A stretch of DNA of 64,000 bases from Bradysia coprophila (taxonomy: Eukaryota; Arthropoda; Insecta; Diptera; Sciaridae), in contig NW_023503972.1 of the NCBI RefSeq assembly GCF_014529535.1, forward strand, positions 4,712,001-4,776,000, in the 5' to 3' direction. Position 1 is the stretch's first letter; each line of letters starts with the position of its first letter. Shown here one piece after another: positions 26,281 to 41,200 of this stretch. Both the position numbers and the translations under genes were made by a program. The notes beneath the pieces are model-generated. The model did no database searches and was not told the DNA's origin. It was given only the letters and a program-made list of their open reading frames with translations.

Positions 26281-29200
26281 TTAAATGGGAATATATTTTC
26301 CTTGCGGCTTGTAGAAGAATTGACCACGAATCAATCGCCGTATGATCTCGGTGCGCAGCAGGCGCTTCTCTTTCTGGATCTTCTTCAGAACGCCCTTGTT
26401 CTCGACGGCACGTCGGGATAAGTATGGTAATACTTCGTTGACTGGGCCGTATGGGATGTATTTGTAGGCGGAATAGCCGGATTGACCTGTGAATGGTGAA
26501 ATTGATATGAGTTTTGGCGTGGGAAAAGCTGCAGGATGTCGTTTTTCCAACCCTCGTTAAGCTATGGCTCTCAATCTCTCGAAAGCTAAAATCTCTATGA
26601 ATCTCTAAACTATCAACAAGCCGCAATATTGGCGAGCTGTAACTGACGAAGCGTTTGTACTTCGATAAGTCTTAACTGCCCAGAAAGACAGTTACTATAA
26701 AAGCGGTTGCCGATTGAAACAGTCAATGTGACACAGGTGATGGAAAGTCTATACAAGTCAAAATTGGTACTGAAAGTAGAGCTTTCAGTTAGCTGTCTAA
26801 AATTCGCAAGTTAAACACTTCCTGCAACTCATTTTTTTGGGAGCTAAGGCTAAGGTAGAGACCTTGTTTCCAAAGAGACAATCTCCGCACCTTTTGCATT
26901 GCAAAAACAATTGTTTCAGAATGCGTTTCAATGGGTTCCTTGGCCTAAACTCTGAAACCGTCGACAACTCACTGTAATTTACCATTTGCGACACTAACTT
27001 CAGCCATAACAGTTATAACAATTTCTGACCTGATTTGTAACTTTTAGTACCGGGAAAAACGATGACGAATGAGCTTCAACGAAAAAAAAGAGCAAACACT
27101 TACCCAATGGCATAGTGATGTAGTCACACATTCCCAACAATTGACCAAAGCAAATAACTTTGTCTTCCGGTGAAATGCCAATTTCGTCCATTTTTTGCAG
27201 AGCAAACCGAACGGTGTCTTCATTGTGCGATGCGACCATGATGCCAATACGATTGGCTTCCTCTCCCTGGTCTTTCAATACCTGGAACGACCAAAACATT
27301 GTTTAATTTTTCAAATTTTAATCCGACTACGATTGACGAGGATTGTTACCTTAATGCGTCGTAAGCATTCGGTCAAAGTCTTATGATACATTTGCGTGGT
27401 CGCTTCATAATCAGGATTTATCGGATCACTGTAGCCTAAGGCCAATGCACGGGCTCGTTCCTGTTCCATGTAAGCACCACGGACAAGCTTCGCTCCGAAG
27501 AAGAAATTCTGTCGTTTGGCTTGCTCCAAATCGGTGCAAACCTTTTCGTCATAATACGAACAACATGTGAGTACGTCTGAGCAAGTGTTGAAGGCAAAAA
27601 TATTAGGTTACCTCATTGTATGCTTCCTTCAAGTAGCATTGGTAGGTGTTAAAGACGATTGCCTTTTCCTTGTTGTATTTGCGCATCATTTCGAGAGTAA
27701 TTCGGGAAATAGCCGGTTGGAAGTAAGTCTGTTCGGCGTCAATCATTATGCGTACGTCTAGCTCTTCAGCGGCCTGGTAAATATTCGAAAGTTGGTCATT
27801 ACAGACTGTGCAGACGGAAAATATTAATCCAAAACCGTCGTATCGATCATACCTTAGCAATTGTATTCAGCCGACGAATCATGTTTCGGAACATTTCCTC
27901 TTCTTTGGGCGGAATTTGTGAAGTCAGTCGTCGCATTTGTCCGGTTTTCGGATCAGGAACACGGAACGTTTCGCTCAATTGAGCGTTGTCGTCAACAATA
28001 CCAGACCATGGGAACAAATGTAGAATACTGGAAGCGAAGTTTTGAATCGTTAGTCAAGTGGAATTGAATGTTATCTCCTTGCAAAATGAAGCAGTTCGTA
28101 CCCTTCTTTGTCGGATGTAATGTTCTTCAAGAACTCTTTGACATCTTTATTGTCACTTATTGAACTGTAGTATTGTTCGAGATCTTTGATCGTTTTGTGG
28201 TGGGTCATGACGTTACCTTGGCCACCAACCAATTCCATCATATATTGCCGGGTACGGGTGATTACTTCGGACATTTGGAGCTGAAATTTGGTTTTAGAAA
28301 ATATTTTATGGAATTCCTTGTTTGGTTAGCCCGTAGGTTGATGTCAGCCGTGTAACAATTTTCTTTTGTGAATGAATCGACTTTGGTAGAACATGCATTA
28401 TTTATAGGATTATGTTGGCCTCGGTAAGGGGCCGTTAATAAATCCAATTGCGTCCACTTTACCCTTTCCCTATCACGTAGGACGTCATTTACGACTTAAA
28501 ACTTGAAAAGTAGAAAAATGTAAAAACGTTTCCATGAAGAGACATGATTGTCGGTGTACGGCTTTGCCCACGTAAAAAATCTCACATTTTCTTCTTAGCT
28601 GTTAACCGCTGTTCTTCTGATTTCTTTCATTTTGAATGCTGTTTCGGAGGGCAATTGAGAGAAACCAAGAAAAACTAAGAAGAGCTTAGATACGAAAACG
28701 GGATTTTTTACGTGTGCAAAACAGTATTGCAAATTTGAAGGAAATATTACCTAAAAATAGTCTCAGGGCCTTACGAAGATGACATCATGTCATGAAGGCG
28801 ATGGGATGTTCAAGAAAACGTGACGGCTCTACGAATTTGAGCCAATCTTGACTCTTTGAATGACCGAAAGGAAGTCAAAATTCAATAAAATGGCATGACG
28901 TCTAAATACAAGTACTAAATTTAGTACAAAGAACCTCCGGTGATAATTTGAAAGTTGTCCAACAAAAAGTAATTGTTTAAATCATTTAAATTAAATGAGA
29001 TTGTCGAGTCAATGCGCTGATGTTATTCACGATCTTAAAGTTTTGTTTCACGGCCGAAAGTATCTTCCAAATGCTACACACACGGAATTTTGAAAACCGA
29101 CACATTTTCAGTTTCTGTGTTTTACTTGAGTTTCTGATATCTCCATGCAACACATGCAAAATTCACAAAAAACCAGTAAACCACAAAACAGAAAATGTGT

Positions 29201-32200
29201 CGGTTTTCAAAATTCCTTGAGTGTAATATAAATGGCAGTACTAAAAGTTACTCACAAGTAGTTGTGGTCTACCCAAAGCAGTAAGTTTGATCGCTGTGAT
29301 TCCAGTTCCAAAAGTGGCTCCTATTCGTTACGAAAAGAATAATTGAAATGTAAGTTTTCGATACAACAGTCAAAATTTGAATGTTTTTTTTTTACTTTTC
29401 TTTAAAATATTAGTACAAAGCCATGCAATTTAGCGTAAAAGTTTAAATTTCTTTAAAAAGTTATATCGAATGCAAGTCACATCTTGGCATATCCACTACA
29501 TTAAACAACCAAAACAAGAAGATTTTCTTGAATAAATAAAATTGGAAATTAAAAACAAAATATTTTGTCGTTCTTACCAGTACTATCAAACCGTTTTGGA
29601 AGTTTCATATCATATACTTCGTTAATTGGTAAGCAAGGTGAAGTGTGTACAACATTCAATTTTTTTTTTTATTTTTGTTACAAATTGTCATTTTTATTCG
29701 GTTGCAAGCGGAATTTTATTCAAATTAGCGGTTAGGAGGATTTTCAGTTTTAGTTTTAAATTTGATTGAAGCGCCATGATCATATTGATGGTCGAATTGC
29801 GCCGAAAGGATGGTAAAAGGGAGAAATAATTTTAAATTTGTCAGTTTAATTTAGTAATGATAATGAATCTTCTATATTCTTGTTTACACCATCACTTCAA
29901 GCATGTAATTTGTTTCTTTTTGACTGTACAAAAGAAAATTAATAAATTTCATTGTTCTAAAGGATTTTTCGGATTTCATATAAAAACTGAAGATTAATCT
30001 CAAAATTTGGAATAGTGTAAATATGTAGCCAATGTAACGGTCTGTGGTGTAAACAATAATTTTTGTTTTTTTTTTATAAAAAAAATATATTTTGGCTGGT
30101 GTGATATAAATCTAAAAAAAAACTTATTTACACAAATAGAACTCTAAACAACGAATTGAGTAAACAAAACGAGTTTGAGCTCAATGAATGAGTAAAACCT
30201 TTCAGAAACGGCAAGCGTATATAATCCTAGAATCTTTTACTTCCTTTCCTTAAAGTATCAAGTAGTACTCAACTCTTTTACTTCATTTGTTTTGTCATTT
30301 TTGTCGTTGATGTCGATAACGAATGATTGGTCGTTTCTGAAAGACTTTATCAAATTTATGAATTCTACACTTTTGCTGTCTGTTTCTGTGAGCTTAACGA
30401 AAACGAAGCAATCAAGGAAGGCTCAGATCTTGCCTACAACCTGAAATCAGTTTAGTATGTCTTGATTCCCCTGACCTGTTTTGATCTCTCACTAGAATTT
30501 ATCTGAAAATAGTAATCAGTACGAACTTCAGCCAGGTCACGTGTTTCACGTAATCAGGTTAGTTTGTCTGTTATACTTGATGTCAGACCTGATTTACCAG
30601 AACTGTTTACGATTTTTAGATATCAGATACTCATAGTGTGCGAAAAGCTCATTTGGCAGATTATGGACTCACTACTAATAGGTCCCGGTTTTGATCCCTG
30701 GAATGATTCAAGCTCGTAAATGGTTTTTTTCCCGAATCGTGGATGATTAGTCTGTGCTATTAGTGACATCCCATTAGATCTAATGGCTCTAACAAGGGTC
30801 TTACCAAATCTAATGAGATTATCATTTGACACCATCTTACACTCACAAGTGCGACATCTACATTCAAATAGCCAAAGTAACTTCCTACTCCAAATTCAAA
30901 TGAAAGAAAACATGGGAATGCACAACAGGCCCATCAGATGCTAAGTAAAGGTTACTTTACTTACCCATTCTTTTCAATCCTATCAATCTTGTAAAATATC
31001 GTCAAATGAGACAGTTAGCCGCAGGTTCTTATCTGAGTTTCAGATCAGGTTCAGTGCGAGGAGCCCTGATTTAATTTTGTTTGACTCCAATAAATGGTCT
31101 ATTGACTCTAATGTGGATTGGCTGAGTGATGGGAGTAAAAGACACGCCATAAAATTTCGATGTGTTAATTGGACCTTTCAGTTTACCTTTGAATCAAAAG
31201 CGTACAGAACACTGAACACAATCTAGACTAGTATTTTCCGAGACGTTAGTACGACAGAAACAGCAAAAGTGAATCGATTCAAAATTCAATAATTGTTATA
31301 AGCAAATTACAAATATTTTTGGTTGTGACCTATATCAAACGTACCCACTTTCCATCGCATAGTTTCTGAATCCCACAGAGGAATTTATTAGGATTATCAT
31401 ATCGTTTATATCGCATTGCGAATGAGTCAAATCCACAGCAAACAAAATTCAATTAAAAACTTGTCAATCGAAGTACAAGATTGGTAGTGAATGTGTTGCG
31501 CTATGTAGTAAAGGCCAACACACTCTAGCATTTAGTGTCAGTTGGGAATATGATATTTCTATTGTTAAAACCGGTTCTAACCGATTTTAGGTGATTTAAA
31601 CAATAGAAATATCGTATTCTTGATAACACTAGATGCTAGTGTGTGTTGGCCTTAAACGCAGAAACGTTTGTCTCGCAAGGTTAAGAATAGAAAATAGGAG
31701 TTGATTGTCACTTTGCTAATGTGCTAGTGTTGATAAAATCGATCAGCACGTCAGACAATCAACTCAGAGAGTAAGGGTTCACCTCAACAAAAATCATTTT
31801 TACTGAGCTCTAAATTCGTCCGATAATTTTAGAATCATGTGAACCTTTCACTGTATTGTAAACAAAATTTACGAGATTTTCGTTCCGAATTTTACACTCT
31901 TCAACATTCACGTTTCCATCATATTTTCGTATTTGGCACGAGAGTGCTCCCAAAATAAGATCATTTCAAACATTAGTGAGCGACACATGCGAGTCATTCA
32001 CGACGTCACATCATTTTTATAACTTTCGGTTCTGTTGAGTTGCAAAATGAATGTTATTGTTGTCAGACTTTTATCTCAATATTGCAGCAAATATTTGTGT
32101 GTTTAGAGTTCAGCTTTGGCTGCGCGTGTTTATTTATCACATTTTGATTGATGCTGATCACTGTATTTGAAATATTATCAAACGATTGTTCAATGCGGTG

Positions 32201-35200
32201 AAAATAAATTTCGAGCGAAAACACAATCTGTCCGGGTCATGGATTTCGTCTCTATTTTAAGCTGTTTTGCTGCCGGAACTAGATTTTTTAATCAGGGGTT
32301 ACATTCGACATTCGAACTCGAGTATTCGCCTGTGCCTGTTTTAAGCAATAAATTTCTGCAATTTTGGATCAATTTCCTCGTTGGCGATTGAGAATATTTT
32401 CGGACAATACAGTGGGCGGTTACGTGTTTCCAGTCTGAATTAAAGCTCCTACGAAAATGTGCTCTATGGAAAGATGTGTTCGGTAGCAATCATTTCTTCC
32501 ACAACACCATTTAATCCGTATGGATGTGTTAGTATTAGGTAGATATGTGCGCCGGTCAATTTTTGTTCATCGGATTGGTATGAAGTCGGTGAAAATTGAT
32601 GCGGGCGTTTTATTTTTATTCAAATTCGGTAAATTTTAGTAATTCTCAAAAAAAATTCTCAAAAAAATGTATTATCGCCAGTCGGCGCACATATCTTGTA
32701 TTGAGCCTATTTACTTATACTTATGACACTCGCAGATCGTCAGAAGCTGGAGCATATTTTAACTCGTAAATCTGCTGGGTTTCGTTCTGCTACACGCAAT
32801 TGGTTACCGACACTCAAACTAAATAAATTGATAAAAATTGTGTTCAGGGCTACTTCTCGTTATAAGCACTCGAGAGAAAGTTACGCATTCAAAAAAAAAC
32901 TTTCCCAATATTTTAATTCGAGCGATTCGGATATGCCTTTGCAATGAAGCACCTGAGATTGGTTGAACAATGAAGAGCTTCTGAGAGCATGGTTTCAATC
33001 TAATTAATGTCACAAGATCAGAATGATGAGATCAAGAACAAGGTTGTCATAATTGGTGCCATTAGAAACGACAATAATTTAATAAATCATACGAAGACTA
33101 GTGTATCATGGTCATCACCATTTGTTCCTATACACATTTAATAACCAAAAGAAAAGCAACCGAACCAACATTGCATAGACGCACGAACAACAGCGGTCTA
33201 ATTAAGTGCCAGCGATTTTTTCATTGCTACTCAACTTTTATGATTTTGTTTAATTTAAATATTTCGAATTTCGGTGCTGTGATTGTTTACTATATCAATG
33301 AAATGACAACAACACACCAATAACATCGGTCGGTTTGTCGCAAGGTGTATATTATGGCATTTAGTTTGTAATTAAATTGGATTGAGACTCATTTTTCATC
33401 AATATTTACGAAAGTAATTAACACAACAGAAGAAACTGCTATCACAGCCGTGCTATGCTGTGAGAGATATTTTTAAAACGCTTTAAAGGTCCAGAATTGT
33501 TGGCATTTGTTCAATTTATTGCCTTATATCGAAAAACATTAGAAATTTATGTTCATTCGTTTGGCTGTGGATTCGGTTTTTCGTTTCAGATTTTTTGCAG
33601 AATCAATTTTTCATTTTAAAGTGATGTCAGAGTCTGTTGGTCTGCCAGGAAATTGAAGATTTTTAAACAACATTGTTAAACTTTCAGAGAATTAAGCGGA
33701 CAATGAAACCGTTTTAAAGTCATTTTCTTGTTGTATTCAGTAATTTTATTCGACTGTAGGTTCAGAAGCAGTAGTTGATGGAGCAATTGTTTATCGAACG
33801 ATCCCAAAATGAAAAGTAGTAGAAGGAAGCAAATTTATAGTTCCAGGCCTGATTGGGACCAAAGTTCGCTGATATCGAAAACGTAAGTCGGCACCAGCAG
33901 CTGTGTATGCTCCAGATTTTTTTTTATCAAATCTGTTCTGCGTACCTTTGAGTAAAGGAACTGAATCTCAGATTTCAAAGGTATTCATCATGGCACCACC
34001 CATCACCCATATGCTTGTTTGGTGTCAATGGAAAACTGAGACCAGTAACAACTGATTGTTGTTCGAATGCTCAGGAACCGGTAGGTTAGCCGAAATAGTC
34101 AAATTTTTCATCATTTCTTCAACTGCTCATGTCTCAGTAAAGATGAATTTCAGAGCCAGTAAGATTTGTTTACCCCGAAAAAACTTGCATAAACGTTTTT
34201 GACGACACATCGCACGACCATGTTGCATTCGTGTATCTGCAGAAAACACCATAAGAAAGGTGCATGTTTTCGATCGCCTCCCACTTACCTTACAAGCTTC
34301 GATGAAATTTTCTGACTGTGGGTTTGGCTTTTAGGGACCAACAACTATCTGGGCACTTGCAAATAAGTCCGCCGTACGATTTTAACAGGTAAATTTTCAA
34401 AAAAAATCCCTGAAAAGTTTTGAGTCGACAAATTTTAAAAGAATTTAACCGATGGAAGTACTAGATTTAGCCGTTTTATCGTGAGTTTGATCTGTACGTT
34501 TAATATGGATCACAACCAAAGTGTTTAACGAAGCGATTTCAAATAAAGAAACGAAAATAAATCTACCAAAAAATGTGCATAGAAAAAACCGTCACTGTCA
34601 AAAGTCTAACATCCAATCAAAATTCGACTTACCCGACACAGCCTCCAAACATTTGATAAAAATTTCCATATTTCGTTCGCAAGTCGCTTCGTTCAAGTAA
34701 AAGTAGGTTCTAGCACTGCTAACCTTAAAACGCCGATCGGCGAATGTCTTGTCAACTGTATATTGCGGCAATGCTTTGTTGTTTGAGGTGGCCGCCGGTG
34801 GTGGCGGTGGCGCTTCTGATGTTGATGATCTATGGTGTTAATTCGTATGTAAATTAAATGGAAATGGAACAGGTGATCACTTTGCCACAATGGAAAGTGG
34901 GTGTACGACCGGAAAATGCTGTTTGCATATACATCATCTGTGAAATTCAAAGACTATTTTTGGAAAATCATTTTCCCATATTTTCTTGAGTGGAAATTTT
35001 CAATTTTCCAAAAAAAATATTCTTCAGAAAATCTGGAAAAATGTAGAACAATTTGGGAAAACGTTTTCCCAAAAATAGGAAAAAATTTCATTCCAAAAAC
35101 ACAATCCACAATAAGTGGAATAAGTGGACATCATTTGCCGGCCGTACCGAAAAGCTTTAAGGTTCTGCATTTTTTTTTTAAATTGGAAATCATTACAATA

Positions 35201-38200
35201 ACCTCTCGTTGTCTCTACTTAATGGGACCCTAAACCGACCGGTAGTTTAGCTAGTCTTTACGATTCGATGAAACTCTCACCGGCTATCGCTACTTCCAAA
35301 CAGACGGTCAACGATCATTAATCGAGCTGTGTTCAGTCGAATCGAAATTGATCTAAACGGAAAGTAAAAATCAAGAGATTTTCGATCAGATGTCAAAACG
35401 AAACGAAGTTTTTAGTCTAAACAAAATGATGGACGAAAATTCAAATTCGAATGAAACTAGCGAATTTTCCCATGGAAATGGAATACGATACTATGCTTGA
35501 GAGGGAACAAAAATCCATGCTTCTAGCGAGCCACCTATAACGACAAAAAGAAAACACGGTTGCCAATCATTATGGAAATTTAAATATGGCAATGTAATGC
35601 TGTATACAATGATACTTCCAATTCGGATGGCTAAAATGTTGATTGGATCGAAAAGCAACGAGCACGCACAACTTTGATCAATAATAACAACCAAAAAAAA
35701 TGCAAATACCAACTTTCGCTTTGGATGTTTTTCTTCTTCGATCGCAACACAAAATTGAACACTTACTCAACTTCACGTTTTTCGGCCTCTTCCTGGGACA
35801 GATCTTCTTCCACAGAGTAGTCAAGAATGGGTTTCACTCCGAACGAACGTAGTCTGAAACGCAAAGATCGGATATTAGATTGATGTTCGCTATAAATCGA
35901 TCAAATTTATGCTCACCGTTCCAGAGTTGGTATGATTTTATGACGATCTTCACCAGCCACAAAGTGCCCGTAGAATGTTTGCTTCATCATCAGTGCGAAT
36001 AGTTTCTCTCCCATCAACGCTTTGAACACCTTCATGAGCTGCAATTGAAAACATATTCTGAAGACGGTTCGATCGAAATAAGTTTGGGGAAACAATTTGA
36101 GGATATTGGAACGTTCGATTTAAATACTATCAAATTAGACCGAATAGAACACCAACTGAGAAGATTCCAACCAACAGAATGGATGTATGTTTTCACAACA
36201 AAACTAGTAAAATGAAAAAGACCTAGCCACTTGGTTGGGTTCCCTCACATATCATCAAAACACTTCAAAATTTGATGTCTGAATTGACAACCGTATGTGC
36301 GCCGAATTTGAACAACTGCAAAAAATCAAGAGCGCTTTGAGCCATACATAAAAGAATGTTGACGCTCGCTCGCCCAATATATGGTCATTCGGGCTTGAAC
36401 CACAAAGGCTCACGGAGACTGAAACCCAAAAATTTTCAATTTCCTATAGCCAATGGAATGATCGAACCTAATTAAATATTTCTAGGTCTTGATCACAGCA
36501 CATTAACATTTGAGGAGAGTTATGCACTAACCGTCACAAAAATACATTTTTCAAATAAAACATTTTCGGTTCATGCATATCTCTCCTCATTTATAAAACC
36601 GAAAAATTCAAAAAAACATTTCTTCGTAGTCAGGTCAAGTCAGGGACCGTTCATAAATTACGTAATGCAAAAATCAGGATTTTCGCGTTACGTAATTTAT
36701 GAACGACCCCCCATTCTTTCATAACTTTTTTCATTTATTTATTTATTGTCCAATTTTCGGTTTGTTTCTTAGCATATTTTCGGATTGAAAAGTCCATAAA
36801 ATTGCTTAGAAATTCACGATTTTATTTCAGGAATTTCAAGAATTTACGAAAGCTTTTGGTTAGTTATCTTAATGGAATTGACTCATGGACGAAACTTCTT
36901 AAAAAGTAAAGTTAACTATTAAAGCAATTGTAACTGCCTAGAACGTAAAATCCTCTTAAATTCCGCTCGATTTTATGGTTGTATTCCAATTCGTGAGATT
37001 GGTACACGATTTGGTGGCATGTAATTATCCTAAATATTAATAGAACCAGAGCTCACGGACTTTATCATCCGTCATCAGACACGGAAGACGTTGCAACAAA
37101 AAATTTAATTTTTCAATCGCATTCTACCTTTGGCTCAGCTACCTTCATTTGGGATTTACGATCTGTAACGATCTGAGCTACCATTCGGTAGAATAATTGA
37201 AGTCAATTGAACACTTCGAAACGGTCCATAAAAAATTAACTCCAAACTTCCGTTTCTATTTAATGCAAACCGACCCATCCCTTCTAATGTGTTCTGTGAT
37301 ACCTGCACAAGGTCTCGCAAAAAGTCATTAAATCATATCGTCAGCTTGTACCATAATTGTCAGCAAATATAATCATTAACCATCGTTAATTCAACTGTAT
37401 GTTCTGTTAGTTGTATGTCTATACCGACGTCTACGTTCAATCATATGGTTACCGTGTCTATTATATTAACGGACTTTCCGATGTAAATTCTTGGTCATGA
37501 AAATCGTGCAAAGAAACGAACCGCTGAATATTTGCCAGCGAAAACAACAAAACTATAATTGAATTCAATGTAAGAATTGGGTATGCTAATGGCTAAATAC
37601 ACTCGAACAACATTTGCCTATACATTCGAAACACGTGCCGTTTTGTGTTATAGTATTGAATGTACATATACGATGCGAATATGAAAGTTTCCGAATTCGT
37701 CGGATTATTCATCAAACTCTATTGCTATTGCTATGTTTTGACTTTATGAGTGTGTTCGTAACATTTGATATTCTGCTTAGCGAAAAAGAACCAATTTTCT
37801 CACACTGAATCAACATAATAATGTTCTGTTGGCATGGTGTATATACAATTCACAATTTTCATAACATGCCTCGCTATATACATAAATACAGTCTCCATTC
37901 CATCATCATATATATAACTAGACCTACTTATAATGTTAAAACGGTTATGCCATGTGCGCGGAACTGTGACTGCGAAGAGAAACGGAGAGAGAGAGGCCAT
38001 TCACACAAGTATTGATTGACTGGGAGGGGAAAATCTAACAGAATTGAAAGCTTTTGAGTACAAAAACCATATTTTTACAGAGAGGAAAAATGGTGAACGG
38101 AGTATGTTTTCCACATTGTTATATAACAGCAAATTCGCTGATGGTGGTAAATCAAATCGCTAGAAGCATGTGCACTATCTATTATATCGACTGAAATATC

Positions 38201-41200
38201 CGATACACATCCTTTCATCTACTTCAACATTAAAAAACGATTAGGAAACACAAATTTAAACTGGTTAAAATCGAAACCCTGGATTCCGTTTTTTTTTCTG
38301 GTTGAGTCGATGGTATGTATTACATACTATGTAACGCAGTTTAGATACATTAACTGAAATATTTGCAATGGTTGATGCGTCAAGAAGCAATGACCTGATC
38401 GTAAAGTTGATTTTAATGTTGGGCACGACACTTTTATGTTGTTTGCCAGCATTTTCAAAATTGAGGAAACTTTGCACTCTTGTTTATCGGAATTTAATTT
38501 ACTTCGTTCCACGGATCAGATACGGTATTTCATTCATATAATTTGAATCAGTTCAGGACGATTAGGAGTGGACATTCCCCGTCTTTTGTACAGGTCTAAC
38601 TGAAGTTAGTGAAATCATAAAGAATTGGCAACAGTTGCCAACCTACCTCTCAGATCCGAAACACCTTGTTTCCTGAGAGATTGTGCGTCGCAACAGATTT
38701 AAAGATGTACGATACATACTTGGTGCCTTTTTTGGATTTCGTCAGTTTAAGCCGATTTCTGATCGATGTACACAGATCGCAGGCGGATCCTTTGTACTTC
38801 CCACAACTACTTGATACCTTAGTCCTAGGGGCAAAATTGTGTACCGAAAATCCAACGACATGGGTATCGACGACTTTCTGAAGAAACGGCGACTTCGCGA
38901 CGAAAAGGCGACTTATCACTTCTTCAGGAAATCATCGTTTACTAACATTTGGAGAAAAAATGGAGAAACGGAGAGCAAAACTTTTGACCTCCTGAAGAAG
39001 CGGTGAGTTTCTGAAGAAGCGTCGATTACTCGCCTTTTCGTCAGAAACTCGTTGTTTCTTCAGAAAGTCGTCGATACTCATGTCGTTGACATCCATGTCT
39101 TCGATACCCATGTCTTCGATACCAATGTCGCCGAATTTTAAGGACAATATGGGCAAACGTCTCAAAAGAGTTACTCTTTGCATGCGAAAAAGAGTTTCAG
39201 ATGAGGTGCATGGTAGAAAAAAGAGTTGTTCAAAAAAAAGTGGAAAGAGGTGCAGGTGCATATAAAAAAAAGAATTGCAAGTGGATAAACATACCAAAAT
39301 ACATAAAGAAGGGACGTGACGTCGTTTATGAACATTGGTATTTATTGTCTTTGGTCGGCAGCTGCTAAAAACTTAATATTTCCTTGAAACACAATACAAA
39401 GTGTCGTTGTACAAATAACCACACAACACCCTCGACAATACCTTTTGTTTTTGCTCGAGTGTCGGAGGTGATTAGCATGTATGATGACTCTATTTATTAC
39501 AACACGTAACGTATAATGAAAGGTGATGCCGATGTAGCACGTAGAATTGGATTGAAATCGCTCGAAGAGAAATTCTATGACATTGTACGACCGCTTTCAT
39601 TGGTATCATTTTCAAGAAAAATTTGTGCAAAGTTCTTAGTCTACCAACAGGCGATTAACCAGAGTTACTAAGAACACGAATTGGGTTTTTAAGTTACAAT
39701 CAATGCATCTGAAAGATCTGATAATTTAGAAACGATTGTTCTACAAGAATTTCCAACCTGATGGTCTTCATCCTTGCTTTAAATTCTGAATCACTTCAAT
39801 ATTCATAACCTAGTAGGTGTTACGTAATACAAGAAAAAACCTCATTGAAATCGTTTCCAATCGTCTACAGAGCACAATGACACATGAAGGGGATAAACTA
39901 TTCGAAAAGATTATCCAATTCAAGCTCTCTCTCTATCTCTCAACTATAAAATTGCTTTTGTATTCCATTCCAGGCGAAGAATGTATCGATTTTTATTAAA
40001 ACACTATAACATTCGCCGAATCATACGAGACGTTCAGTTCGCATGCTCTGAAAATTGAATAACAAAAAAAGAATTCGACAATTTTATGTGCGACCGAGAC
40101 CAACTTCTTCCAATTGAATATTACGAAAGTCTGCATGCCATTTCTCTGTTCGTAAATTTTTGAATTATACTTGGCTTAGAGACATCGCGAAAAAAGACAC
40201 GTAACACACGCACGTATATTATATATATATATAATATACACTGGTGGTTGCTGTGTGAACGGCAAAATATTTGGAAAATCGATGGAACGAGCCTCTTTCG
40301 GCTGTCCAATTAGGATTCGTAATTTTTGTTACGTCACACCTTATGTAACGTTAGGTGAAAAAAAAACGTTTTGTTCATCAAAATCACATTAAAAGGGTGA
40401 CGGCAACACTTTTCTGGCTAAGAAAAAGAGACCGGAAATTAAATTGCTCTTTTGATCAGTCAACGTTAATTAACAGCAAAACGTTTATCAAGTTTACATT
40501 GGAATAAGTGGGAAGAGTTTCGGATGTGCGGAATCGGATGTAGGGAATCGGATGTTTGTTGAAAAATGACTCGCAAAATTTTACTTGTTTTGTGACAAAA
40601 ATCAGTTATGTGGATATGAATGCATTTATGCCGATGAAATCGTAAAATGTGATTCATGACGTCACATCTGTTCGAGAATGACTGTAACCAACCCCGGCAA
40701 TTAAGTAATTGATTGGATTTTTTGGATGGAATTTCCATCGCAGTTTTAATGGAATTTTAATGGAATCAGCGACAACATTACTTCAATTAGTCATTAGTCG
40801 TTGGATCGTATTTACTGTCTCTGGATATAATCAGTGGAGAGGTCAAAAAATCCCTCAGCCTTTCACTAACAACACCCAGGGTAGTATCGAGGCGAACGAT
40901 ATTTCACTCCATTTTCGTTCATTAAACGACGAAAGAGAGTTTCTGGTGACCCTAACGATTAATTGCATATTTTGGTCGGTATAACAAAATGATTTGTATA
41001 ACTACAGACTTTGCAATCTGTTTTTAGCAATTCGAACAATCATGTGAACGACTAAAATTAGAAAATGAATTTTTGTGTAAAAATTTTAAGAACTTAAACG
41101 TTTACACGCCGTAGACGACAGTCACAACTCGAGATGGTAATAGAAAGTGCACTGTGCAAAGTTTTAATGAGAATAATGCTAGTCCATCAACACCGCCTCC

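Larger units (their letters stand above)
28281..29255 (-). other. slgA intron 5
   Basis: 975-bp intron. It holds two small inverted-repeat elements (28563-28720 and 29075-29225), listed separately. A perfect MEF2-type match CTAAAAATAG lies at about 28752-28761; any function is untested. No coding sequence. Confidence 0.65.

Noticed and set aside
30640..30700. B-box-like GGTTTTGATCCC that might mark a tRNA or SINE
   Set aside because: No A box or stem pairing could be found around it; the similar word at about 42614 is also isolated.
38932..39297. 121-codon open frame with GIEDM repeats
   Set aside because: It follows a short DNA tandem repeat inside the repeat cluster, with no start context or known domain.
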